Assembly (NCBI RefSeq): GCF_027158205.1
Contig: NZ_JAPVLU010000004.1
Coordinates: forward strand, 205,315-269,314
DNA length: 64,000 nucleotides
Reading direction: 5' to 3'
Source of the DNA: Streptomyces sp. H39-S7
GTDB taxonomy: Bacteria; Actinomycetota; Actinomycetes; Streptomycetales; Streptomycetaceae
Shown here: positions 33,487 through 41,033 of the stretch, in pieces
Layout: each line of letters begins with the position of its first letter
How positions within the stretch are numbered: the first letter of the stretch is position 1
Notes under the pieces: model-generated
Database searches by the model: none
The model's input: only the letters and a program-made list of their open reading frames with translations
Told to the model about the DNA's origin: nothing
Made by a program: the position numbers and the translations under genes

Positions 33487-33633
33487 AGAATCTTCAAAAT
33501 ATTTCTGTCAGACGTACAACCCTTCTGGGGGGTGGTCGGTCTTATAGGCATCAAGGTTCCCGGGAGGGGTTCGGGGAACTGAGGTAGTGATATGCGCCCG
33601 AGGGGGGCTTCGGGGGTAGTAGGGGGGAAACGC

Positions 33634-33663
33634 AAAGGGGTCCGGCTCACGCCGGACCCCTTT
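33634..33663. terminator. strong bidirectional terminator
   Basis: AAAGGGGTCCGGC (33634-33646) pairs perfectly with GCCGGACCCCTTT (33651-33663) over a TCAC loop. It lies between the end of the sugar operon and the stop of the converging DUF937 gene and has A and T tracts on both sides, so it can serve both strands. Confidence 0.9.
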
Positions 33664-33697
33664 CGTCTGCTCGGTGGCGGGTCGCCGTCACCCGGGC

Positions 33698-34135
33698 TCA
33701 TCTCTTGGATCGGGCCCGCTTGGCGAGCACCGTCGCCACCACGGGGATGACGAGTTCGAGGGCTCCGGCGACGGCCGCGACCGGCAGGCCGGTCTTCTTC
33801 GACACGGCCCGGGAGGCCGGTGCCGTCACCTTGCGCAGTACGGCGACCAGCATGCCGCCGCCCGCCGCGGAAGCGGGCCCGCCGAGCCCGGCGAAACCCA
33901 CGGCCCCGGCCGGCGGCTCGGGTTCGGTGGCCGCCTGTTCCAGGGCCTGGCTGAGTTCCGCGGTGCCGCCCGGTGTGACCGCGTCGTCGGTGAGGACCCC
34001 GGTCAGGGAGGTGACCGACGTCCCGACGAGCTTCCGGGCCGATTCCGGGTCGGTGCCCAGCACTCCGGCGATCTCCTGGATCTGGTCGTCGCCGAGTTCG
34101 GCCAGCACTTCGTTCTGCAGCGGTTGCTCGCTCAT
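33698..34135 (-). CDS. DUF937 domain protein
   Basis: A 145-residue protein of the DUF937/YidB type. ATG 34135 gives MSEQPLQNEVLAELGDDQIQ. The domain contains paired helices with LGTDPESARKLVGTSVTSLT, then a Gly/Ala-rich glycine loop (AVGFAGLGGPASAAGGGMLV), and a hydrophobic C-terminal helix ending VIPVVATVLAKRARSKR, which may be membrane-associated. The function of the family is not established. It stands alone, converging with the sugar operon, and is divergent from recD2. Confidence 0.82.
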   Translation of the reverse strand: MSEQPLQNEVLAELGDDQIQEIAGVLGTDPESARKLVGTSVTSLTGVLTDDAVTPGGTAELSQALEQAATEPEPPAGAVGFAGLGGPASAAGGGMLVAVLRKVTAPASRAVSKKTGLPVAAVAGALELVIPVVATVLAKRARSKR

Positions 34136-34270
34136 ACTCCGGACGCTACGCGCGAAGTCCGCCGCGGGCCCGTGATGGTCGGCCGAACGCGTCAGGGCCG
34201 CCGGATCCGGCGGCGGTATCGATGAGGCCCGGCCGCCGCCGAGAGCGGGGCCGCGGCGGTGCGCCGCGGG

Positions 34271-34279
34271 TTGTCCACA
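34271..34279 (+). promoter_or_regulatory. DnaA-box-like site TTGTCCACA
   Basis: TTGTCCACA is the Streptomyces DnaA-box consensus form. It lies in the DUF937-recD2 intergenic region, about 105 nt before the recD2 start. A single site, so its function is uncertain. Confidence 0.35.
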
Positions 34280-34383
34280 GGCGGACCCGGAGTGTCGGGG
34301 GCAGACGGTACCTTCGGAGCAGATCACCGGCGAGCGGCCACTGGACTGCTGCGGGGCGCTGCTGGGGGAGGGGAGGCCGGGCC

Positions 34384-36600
34384 ATGGGGGACGCGCGACT
34401 TGCCGTGCTCGAAGCCGTCCTGGAGCGGATCACCTACGCCAACGAGGACAACGGCTACACGGTCGCACGGGTCGACACGGGCCGGGGCGCCGGCGATCTG
34501 CTGACCGTGGTCGGCGCCCTGTTGGGGGCGCAGCCGGGCGAGTCACTGCGGATGGAGGGCCATTGGGGCTCCCACCCGCAGTACGGCAAGCAGTTCACCG
34601 TCGAGAACTACACGACCGTCCTGCCCGCGACGATCCAGGGGATACGCCGGTACCTCGGTTCGGGACTGATCAAGGGGATCGGGCCCAAGATCGCCGACCG
34701 GATCGTGGAGCACTTCGGCACCGACACCCTGGAGGTCATCGAGGGTGCGCCGAAGCGCTTGATCGAAGTGCCGGGGCTCGGTCCCAAGCGGACCAAAATG
34801 ATCGCGGTCGCCTGGGAGGAGCAGAAGGCGATCAAGGAGGTGATGGTCTTCCTCCAGGGGGTGGGGGTCTCCACGTCCATCGCCGTGCGCATCTACAAGA
34901 ACTACGGCGACGCGTCGATCTCCGTGGTGAAGAACCAGCCCTACCGGCTGGCCGCCGACGTGTGGGGCATCGGGTTCCTGACCGCCGACCGGATCGCCCA
35001 GGCGGTGGGGATACCCCACGACAGCCCGGAGCGGGTCAAGGCCGGGCTCCAGTACGCGCTGTCGCAGGCCACCGACAGCGGGAACTGCTTCCTGCCCGAG
35101 GAACAGTTGCTCTCGGACTCCGTCAAGCTGCTGCAGGTGGATGCCGGACTGGTGATCGACTGCCTCGCGGAGCTGGTGGGCGAGGAGGGCGTGGTGCGGG
35201 AATCGGTGCCGGATCCGGAGGGCGGCGATCCGGTGCGGGCGGTGTACCTGGTGCCGTTCCACCGGGCGGAGATCTCCCTGGCCGGCCAGCTGCTCAGGCT
35301 GCTGCGGGGGCCGGAGGACCGGTTGCCGCTGTTCCAGGACGTCCAGTGGGACAAGGCCCTGACCTGGCTGGCGGGCCGCACGGGCGCGGACCTGGCGCCG
35401 GAGCAGCAGCAGGCGGTGCGGCTGGCGCTGACGGAGAAGGTCGCGGTGCTGACCGGCGGCCCCGGCTGCGGCAAGTCGTTCACCGTGCGTTCGGTGGTGA
35501 CCCTGGCGCAGGCGAAGAAGGCCAAGGTGGTGCTGGCCGCGCCGACCGGCCGTGCCGCCAAGCGGCTGTCCGAGCTGACCGGCATGGAGGCGTCGACCGT
35601 GCACCGGCTGCTGGAGCTCAAACCCGGCGGCGACGCGGCCTACGACAAGGACCGGCCGCTGGACGCGGACCTGGTGGTGGTGGACGAGGCCTCGATGCTG
35701 GACCTGCTGCTCGCGAACAAGCTGGCCAAGGCGGTGCCACCGGGCGCGCACCTGCTGTTCGTGGGGGATGTGGACCAGCTGCCGAGCGTCGGCGCCGGCG
35801 AGGTGCTGCGGGACCTCCTGGCCCCGGGCAGCCCGGTCCCGGCCGTGCGGCTCACCCAGATCTTCCGCCAGGCCCAGCAGTCGGGGGTGGTGACCAACGC
35901 CCACCGGATCAATTCCGGGGTTCCACCGATCACCCAGGGGCTGCCCGACTTCTTCCTCTTCCCGGAGGAGGACACCGAGGAGGCGGGGCGGCTGACGGTG
36001 GAGGTGGCGGCCCGGCGGATCCCCGCGAAGTTCGGACTCGACCCGCGCCGGGACATCCAGGTGCTCGCGCCCATGCACCGGGGCCCGGCGGGCGCCGGCG
36101 CGTTGAACGGCCTCCTCCAGCAGGCGATCACTCCGGCCCGCCCGGATCTCCCGGAGCGCAGGTTCGGCGGCCGGACGTTCCGCGTCGGCGACAAGGTCAC
36201 CCAGATCCGCAACAACTACGAGAAGGGGGAGAACGGCGTCTTCAACGGGACGGTCGGCGTCGTCACCGCGCTGGACACCGTGGAGCAGAAACTGACCGTG
36301 CTCACCGATGAGGACGAAGAGATTCCGTACGACTTCGACGAGCTGGACGAGCTGTCCCACGCGTACGCCGTGACGATCCACCGCTCCCAGGGCAGCGAGT
36401 ACCCGGCCGTGGTGATCCCGGTCACGACCGGGGCATGGATGATGTTGCAGCGGAACCTGCTGTATACGGCTGTTACCAGGGCGAAACGCCTGGTGGTTCT
36501 GGTCGGGTCGCGCAAGGCGATAGCCCAGGCGGTACGTACCGTCTCGGCCGGTCGGCGCTTCACCGCGTTGGATCACCGGCTCTCCCAGGGCGCGAAATAG
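34384..36600 (+). CDS. recD2: RecD2-type ATP-dependent DNA helicase
   Basis: A 738-residue SF1B helicase with a 5' to 3' direction in known RecD2 enzymes, acting in DNA repair. ATG 34384 follows GGGGGAGGGGAGG. The N-terminal region (1-300) has the RecD2-specific OB-like and helix-hairpin-helix segments (GLIKGIGPKIADRIVEHFG and VPGLGPKRT). Walker A is GGPGCGKS (about 358-365), Walker B VVVDEASMLD, motif III GDVDQLPSVGAGEVLRDL, and motif VI YTAVTRAKRLVVLVG with HRSQGSEYPAVV. It is standalone and not in a RecBC context, as expected for this family in Gram-positive bacteria. Confidence 0.95.
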   Translation: MGDARLAVLEAVLERITYANEDNGYTVARVDTGRGAGDLLTVVGALLGAQPGESLRMEGHWGSHPQYGKQFTVENYTTVLPATIQGIRRYLGSGLIKGIGPKIADRIVEHFGTDTLEVIEGAPKRLIEVPGLGPKRTKMIAVAWEEQKAIKEVMVFLQGVGVSTSIAVRIYKNYGDASISVVKNQPYRLAADVWGIGFLTADRIAQAVGIPHDSPERVKAGLQYALSQATDSGNCFLPEEQLLSDSVKLLQVDAGLVIDCLAELVGEEGVVRESVPDPEGGDPVRAVYLVPFHRAEISLAGQLLRLLRGPEDRLPLFQDVQWDKALTWLAGRTGADLAPEQQQAVRLALTEKVAVLTGGPGCGKSFTVRSVVTLAQAKKAKVVLAAPTGRAAKRLSELTGMEASTVHRLLELKPGGDAAYDKDRPLDADLVVVDEASMLDLLLANKLAKAVPPGAHLLFVGDVDQLPSVGAGEVLRDLLAPGSPVPAVRLTQIFRQAQQSGVVTNAHRINSGVPPITQGLPDFFLFPEEDTEEAGRLTVEVAARRIPAKFGLDPRRDIQVLAPMHRGPAGAGALNGLLQQAITPARPDLPERRFGGRTFRVGDKVTQIRNNYEKGENGVFNGTVGVVTALDTVEQKLTVLTDEDEEIPYDFDELDELSHAYAVTIHRSQGSEYPAVVIPVTTGAWMMLQRNLLYTAVTRAKRLVVLVGSRKAIAQAVRTVSAGRRFTALDHRLSQGAK

Positions 36601-36724
36601 GCACTCCGTGCCATGGTTCGGCCCTATGGCCGACCCCGAGTGCACGCGCCAGTGCCAAATGGGGGACAGTGGACCTAGTCAGGGCACCTCGAAGAAGAGG
36701 CAAAACCGTCGGTGAGGGAATGAC

Positions 36725-38014
36725 GTGAGCGACAACTCTGTAGTACTGCGGTACGGGGACAGCGAGCACAGCTACCCGGTGGTCGACAGCACTGTCGGCG
36801 ACAAGGGCTTCGACATCGGCAAGCTGCGCGCCGACACCGGTCTGGTCACCCTGGACAGTGGGTACGGCAACACCGCGGCCTACAAGTCCGCGATCACTTT
36901 CCTTGACGGTGAAGAGGGCATCCTTCGCTACCGCGGTTACCCCATCGAGCAGCTCGCCGAACGTGGCAGCTTCATCGAGACCGCGTATCTGTTGATCAAC
37001 GGTGAGCTCCCGACCGTCGATGAACTTTCCACCTTCAAGGGTGAAATTACTCAGCACACGCTGCTGCACGAGGACGTCAAACGGTTCTACGACGGCTTCC
37101 CGCGCGACGCCCACCCGATGGCGATGCTGTCGTCCGTGGTCAGCGCGCTGTCGACGTTCTACCAGGACAGCCACAACCCCTTCGATCCGCAGCAGCGCCA
37201 CCTGTCCACGATCCGGCTGCTCGCCAAGCTGCCGACCATCGCGGCCTACGCGTTCAAGAAGTCCGTCGGCCAGCCGGTGGTCTACCCGCGCAACGATCTC
37301 GGCTACGTCGAGAACTTCCTGCGCATGACCTTCTCGGTTCCGGCCGAGGAGTACGAGCTCAACCCGGTCGTGGTGGGTGCGCTCGACAAGCTCCTGATCC
37401 TGCACGCGGACCACGAGCAGAACTGCTCGACCTCGACGGTCCGGCTGGTCGGTTCCTCGCAGGCGAACCAGTTCGCCTCGATCTCGGCCGGCATCAGCGC
37501 TCTGTGGGGCCCGCTGCACGGCGGCGCCAACCAGTCGGTGCTGGAGATGCTCGAGGGCATCAAGAACGACGGTGGCGACGTCGACGCCTTCATCCGCAAG
37601 GTGAAGAACAAGGAAGACGGCGTGAAGCTCATGGGCTTCGGGCACCGCGTCTACAAGAACTTCGACCCCCGGGCGAAGATCATCAAGGCGGCGGCGCACG
37701 ACGTCCTCTCCGCTCTCGGCAAGTCCGACGAGCTGCTGGACATCGCGCTCAAGCTCGAGGAGCACGCGCTCAGCGACGACTACTTCGTGTCGCGCAAGCT
37801 CTACCCGAACGTGGACTTCTACACGGGTCTGATCTACCGCGCCATGGGCTTCCCGACCACCATGTTCACGGTGCTCTTCGCGCTCGGCCGGCTCCCCGGC
37901 TGGATCGCGCAGTGGCACGAGATGATCAAGGAGCCCGGATCCCGTATCGGCCGTCCGCGCCAGATCTACACGGGCGTCGAGCTGCGGGACTACCTCCCGG
38001 TCGAGTCCCGCTGA
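36725..38014 (+). CDS. citA: type II citrate synthase
   Basis: A 429-residue citrate synthase that condenses acetyl-CoA with oxaloacetate at the entry to the TCA cycle. GTG 36725 is the only workable start (the nearby ATG at 36720 runs into a stop). Active-site signatures are LHADHEQNCSTSTVR, GALWGPLHGGANQ-like GPLHGGANQSVLEML, GFGHRVYKNFDPR with the catalytic His, and YPNVDFYTGL with the catalytic Asp. It is monocistronic, with hairpins and repeats downstream. Confidence 0.97.
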   Translation: MSDNSVVLRYGDSEHSYPVVDSTVGDKGFDIGKLRADTGLVTLDSGYGNTAAYKSAITFLDGEEGILRYRGYPIEQLAERGSFIETAYLLINGELPTVDELSTFKGEITQHTLLHEDVKRFYDGFPRDAHPMAMLSSVVSALSTFYQDSHNPFDPQQRHLSTIRLLAKLPTIAAYAFKKSVGQPVVYPRNDLGYVENFLRMTFSVPAEEYELNPVVVGALDKLLILHADHEQNCSTSTVRLVGSSQANQFASISAGISALWGPLHGGANQSVLEMLEGIKNDGGDVDAFIRKVKNKEDGVKLMGFGHRVYKNFDPRAKIIKAAAHDVLSALGKSDELLDIALKLEEHALSDDYFVSRKLYPNVDFYTGLIYRAMGFPTTMFTVLFALGRLPGWIAQWHEMIKEPGSRIGRPRQIYTGVELRDYLPVESR

Positions 38015-38109
38015 CCGAAAGCGGCCCGCCGCGCGTCCTCCGGCGGCGTATGCCGGCACGGACGCCGCGGCGGACAGCTCGCGGAGCATGAAGAACAGGG
38101 CATGAAGAA

Positions 38110-38151
38110 GCGCCCCGCGCTAGATCCCCCCACGGGTCCGGCGCGGGGCGC
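38110..38151. terminator. terminator after citrate synthase
   Basis: GCGCCCCGCGC (38110-38120) pairs with GCGCGGGGCGC (38141-38151), an 11-bp perfect stem. The 20-nt loop contains gatccccccacgggtccg, which recurs once more downstream at 38169-38186. Confidence 0.75.
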
Positions 38152-38186
38152 TCCCGTCCCCCGGATCGGATCCCCCCACGGGTCCG
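38123..38186. repeat. 18-bp perfect direct repeat in the citrate synthase to SDR gap
   Basis: gatccccccacgggtccg occurs at 38123-38140 and 38169-38186. The first copy fills the loop of the terminator, and the second lies between CCCGG and CCGGG half-stems. The remaining gap up to 38481 shows no gene; a G-rich segment lies just before the SDR start. Confidence 0.8.
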
Positions 38187-38481
38187 TACCGGGTGCTGGG
38201 TGACGCGCTATGCCGGGACGAGAAAGTCCGAGAGGGCCGCTCAAGCTCTCCGGGCACTTTCGCCCCGGCGACGCGATTGGGCCGTCCCCCAAGACGACCC
38301 GCTCTTTCATCTCACCAACGCTCCCCGGGAGCGTGGTGTTCCCTTCCATAGACCCACGAGTGGCGGTAATGGTTACGTTCCATTCGGTGTGATCTACGTC
38401 TCTTTTTTGACGCCCGCCCCCACGCGCGGCCCGAAACGGCCGATCCCGTAGCGTGCTGTCACTTCCTGAGGGGCGGAGCGC

Positions 38482-39231
38482 ATGGCACAGAACGAGGCAG
38501 TGGGCCGGAACATCGTCGTGACAGGCGGCGGTACGGGCATCGGCCGGTCCATCGCGACCCGGCTCGCCGGGTCGGGGGACCGGGTCACGATCGTCGGCCG
38601 CCGCCGGGAGGTGCTCCGGGCCACCACCGAGGAACTGCGCGGCGAGCACGGTCTCCATGTCACCCCCGTCGACTGCGACCTCGCTGATCCCGACCAGGTG
38701 GAGGCGGCGCTGCCCCGGCTCCCGGACCGCGTCGACGTGCTCGTGAACAACGCCGGCAGTCGCGAGCTGTCGACCGGGTCGGGGCCCCAGGGGGTGCGGG
38801 CCCGCTGGCGCGGGGACTTCGAGCGCAACGTGCTGACCGCGGTGCTGCTGACCGAGTCCCTGCGCGACCGGCTCACCACGGACGGCGGCCGGGTGATCAC
38901 CGTGACCTCGGTCGCGGCGCTGCGCGGCGGCGGCTCGTACGGCGCGTCCAAGGCCGCCCTGCACGCCTGGAACCACTCGCTGGCGGCCCAGCTCGGCCCG
39001 CAGGGCGTCACGTGCAACATCGTCGCCCCGGGAACGGTCGCCGGCACCGAGTTCTTCGGGGCGCGGCTCGACGACGCGGAACTGACGCGCCGGGCCGGCC
39101 GTACCCTCGTCGGCCGGGTGGGCAAGCCCGCCGACGTGGCGGCCGCCGTGGTGTTCCTGGCCTCTCCCGAGGCGGGCTTCATCACCGGCGAGATCCTGCA
39201 GTGCAACGGCGGCGAGCTGCTCGGCCGGTAG
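38482..39231 (+). CDS. short-chain dehydrogenase/reductase
   Basis: A 249-residue SDR, NAD(P)-dependent. ATG 38482 follows GAGGGGCGGA. The cofactor motif TGGGTGIG (about 14-21), NNAG (about 88), catalytic Ser in VTSVAALRGGG, then Tyr-x3-Lys in YGASKAALHAW, are all present, with GAPGTVAGTEFF-like VAPGTVAGTEFF afterwards. Arg in VGRRREV after the second beta strand favours NADPH. A substrate is not indicated by neighbours. Confidence 0.9.
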   Translation: MAQNEAVGRNIVVTGGGTGIGRSIATRLAGSGDRVTIVGRRREVLRATTEELRGEHGLHVTPVDCDLADPDQVEAALPRLPDRVDVLVNNAGSRELSTGSGPQGVRARWRGDFERNVLTAVLLTESLRDRLTTDGGRVITVTSVAALRGGGSYGASKAALHAWNHSLAAQLGPQGVTCNIVAPGTVAGTEFFGARLDDAELTRRAGRTLVGRVGKPADVAAAVVFLASPEAGFITGEILQCNGGELLGR

Positions 39232-39449
39232 AGGGCGCCCGTCCGGCGGGAGAGCCGTCACGGTCCTCAGTAGTCCCCTGGGCCCTGCCGATTCCCGGCT
39301 CTGCGACCAGAGGTGGAGTCGGGGCAGTCCCTGGGGATGACGTGATCCTGGCAATCCCCTGGGAATCCCCCTATCAGCACGAAACTCTCTTGCAGCGCTC
39401 CAGTCGCCCCTGCCAGCTTGGGGATACGGGAGGGAAGAGGGGCAGCCCC

Positions 39450-40244
39450 ATGGACGTTGCACAGCTTGTGTCGTCACTCGACTTCACCGCCGGTCTCGTC
39501 GAGCACCTGCGGGGTGGAAACGTTGTGTGGGCGTACGTGCTGCTGGCCGCGACCACGCTGCCGCCGCTCGTGCCCAACGCCGTGCTGCTGGTCACCGGCG
39601 GCGTTCTGGCGGCCCAGGGCCGGTTGGACCTCACCCTCGTTCTCCTGGTCGTCGCGCTGAGCGCGCTCGTCGGCGACATGCTGATCCACCGCACCGGACG
39701 GGCTGTGAGCGGCCGTGTCGTGTCCCGCATCCACCGCAGACCGCGGCAGGCAGCCCTGCTGCGGTGGGCCGCGCTGCGCATACAGCGGCAGGGGGTGCCC
39801 TTCGTCATCGCCGTGCGCTTCCTGCCGAGCGGCCGCCTGATCGGCGGCCTCGCCGCGGGAGTCGTCCGCTATCCGGCCCGCCGGTACCTGGCCGGAGCGG
39901 GTGTGGCCGAGGCGGTGTGGGCCACCTACTCCGTCGGGGTCGGCTACTTCAGCGGCCGCGCGGCCTCGAACTCCCTGTACGCCGTCGGCCTCGGCCTCGG
40001 TGTCTCCCTGCTGGTGGCGGGCGTGGGCGTGCTGGCCCAATGGGTCTCCCGGACCAGGGAGCGCCGTCAGGTCCCGAGGTCCGTTCCCGCGGCTCTGCCT
40101 GCCGGTTTCCCGGCTCCGGCGCTCGTTCGGGCCCCCGGCCGGACGCCGTCCCTTCCGGTGCGGACGTCGGGCCGGACCTCGGCCGTCCGGCCGCAGGACG
40201 CCGTGGACAAAGATTTCTGCGAATCCGCGGGGCGGGGTCACTAG
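39450..40244 (+). CDS. DedA-family membrane protein (SNARE-associated/VTT domain)
   Basis: A 264-residue integral membrane protein. ATG 39450 follows GGGAGGGAAGAGG. Hydrophobic segments include YVLLAATTLPPLVPNAVLLV, LVLLVVALSALVGDMLI and LYAVGLGLGVSLLVAGVGVL. The DedA signature region FVIAVRFLPSGRLIGGLAAG carries the FxxR/GxRxxxP-type motif of the VTT domain (here with RFLPSGR). The C-terminal ~60 residues are basic, proline-rich and probably cytoplasmic. Family members are involved in undecaprenyl-phosphate or lipid flipping and in envelope stress. The three tcccctgg motifs upstream (39270-39370) lack an assigned role. Confidence 0.88.
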   Translation: MDVAQLVSSLDFTAGLVEHLRGGNVVWAYVLLAATTLPPLVPNAVLLVTGGVLAAQGRLDLTLVLLVVALSALVGDMLIHRTGRAVSGRVVSRIHRRPRQAALLRWAALRIQRQGVPFVIAVRFLPSGRLIGGLAAGVVRYPARRYLAGAGVAEAVWATYSVGVGYFSGRAASNSLYAVGLGLGVSLLVAGVGVLAQWVSRTRERRQVPRSVPAALPAGFPAPALVRAPGRTPSLPVRTSGRTSAVRPQDAVDKDFCESAGRGH

Positions 40245-40271
40245 CCCTAGGGCGGCCGTGGCCGACCCGGC

Positions 40272-40916
40272 TCAGTGGTGGCCGAGCGGCGGGCGGGACT
40301 CGGTGCCGACGTACGGGGCCAGGTAGCGGTACAGCAGCCCTTTCAACTCCTTGATGTACGCCTCCTGTTCCGCGCCTTCCTGCGCGAGGACGAGCTCCAG
40401 GCCGGTCTTGAACATCGCGAACGCGATCTCGGCGATGCGGGCGCGGTCCGCGGCCGTGAGCAGCGGCGCGCGCAACTCGATCAGCTGGTCGACCCGTTCC
40501 AGCAGGGAGGCGTGCAGCTGATCGTGCCCGTCGGTGACCTGACCCGGGGTGTCGGGGCCCTTGATCAGGGCGAGGAAGGCCGGGTTGGCGCAGTTGAAGT
40601 CGATGAAGGGGTCGACGATCCGGTCGATCATCTCGGAGAGCGGCAGCGCGGCGTTCTCGGGCGTGAAGACCACACCGTGGGCCTGCTGCATCTGCTGGAT
40701 GAGCCGGCCGCCCAGCTCGACCGCGATGGCCTCCTTGTTGGGGAAGAACTGGTAGAGCGTGCCCGGTGAGACGCCGGCCTCGCGGGCGATGGCGTTGGTA
40801 CTCGCGGCCCGGTAGCCGGACGCGCAGAACACGCTCGCGGCCGCTTCCAGCAGCTGCGTCACCCGCCGCTCTCCGCGCGCCTGGCGACGGCGCGGCTTCT
40901 CCTCCACCTCGGACAC
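40272..40916 (-). CDS. TetR-family regulator of the MMPL exporter
   Basis: A 214-residue TetR protein. GTG 40916 gives VSEVEEKPRRRQARGERRVT. The HTH (residues about 18-62, with AIAREAGVSPGTLYQFFPNKEA) is standard. The ligand domain is helical, with the core FAMFKTGLELVLAQEG. It is divergent from an MMPL transporter across two tandem palindromes (40942-40994), so it most likely represses both genes and is released by a substrate of the exporter. Confidence 0.93.
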   Translation of the reverse strand: MSEVEEKPRRRQARGERRVTQLLEAAASVFCASGYRAASTNAIAREAGVSPGTLYQFFPNKEAIAVELGGRLIQQMQQAHGVVFTPENAALPLSEMIDRIVDPFIDFNCANPAFLALIKGPDTPGQVTDGHDQLHASLLERVDQLIELRAPLLTAADRARIAEIAFAMFKTGLELVLAQEGAEQEAYIKELKGLLYRYLAPYVGTESRPPLGHH

Positions 40917-40935
40917 GTGTAGGCCCCAATCATGA

Positions 40936-40994
40936 TTGACAAACGCGAGTGGCCGCTCGCATTGTTAAAAACGCGAGTGGCTGCTCGTGTTTTT
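40936..40994 (+). promoter_or_regulatory. MMPL promoter with two tandem operators
   Basis: TTGACA (40936-40941) with CATTGT (40960-40965), 18 nt apart, forms a good promoter toward the MMPL gene. AACGCGAGTGGC-x-GCTCG occurs twice, starting at 40942 and 40970 (28 nt apart), each with a GCGAG/CTCGc palindrome. The first copy lies in the promoter spacer, the second over the start site. These are probably the TetR sites. Confidence 0.75.
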
Positions 40995-41033
40995 CATTCT
41001 AAGCTCGTTCTACGGGGAGGGGACACCTCAGTG

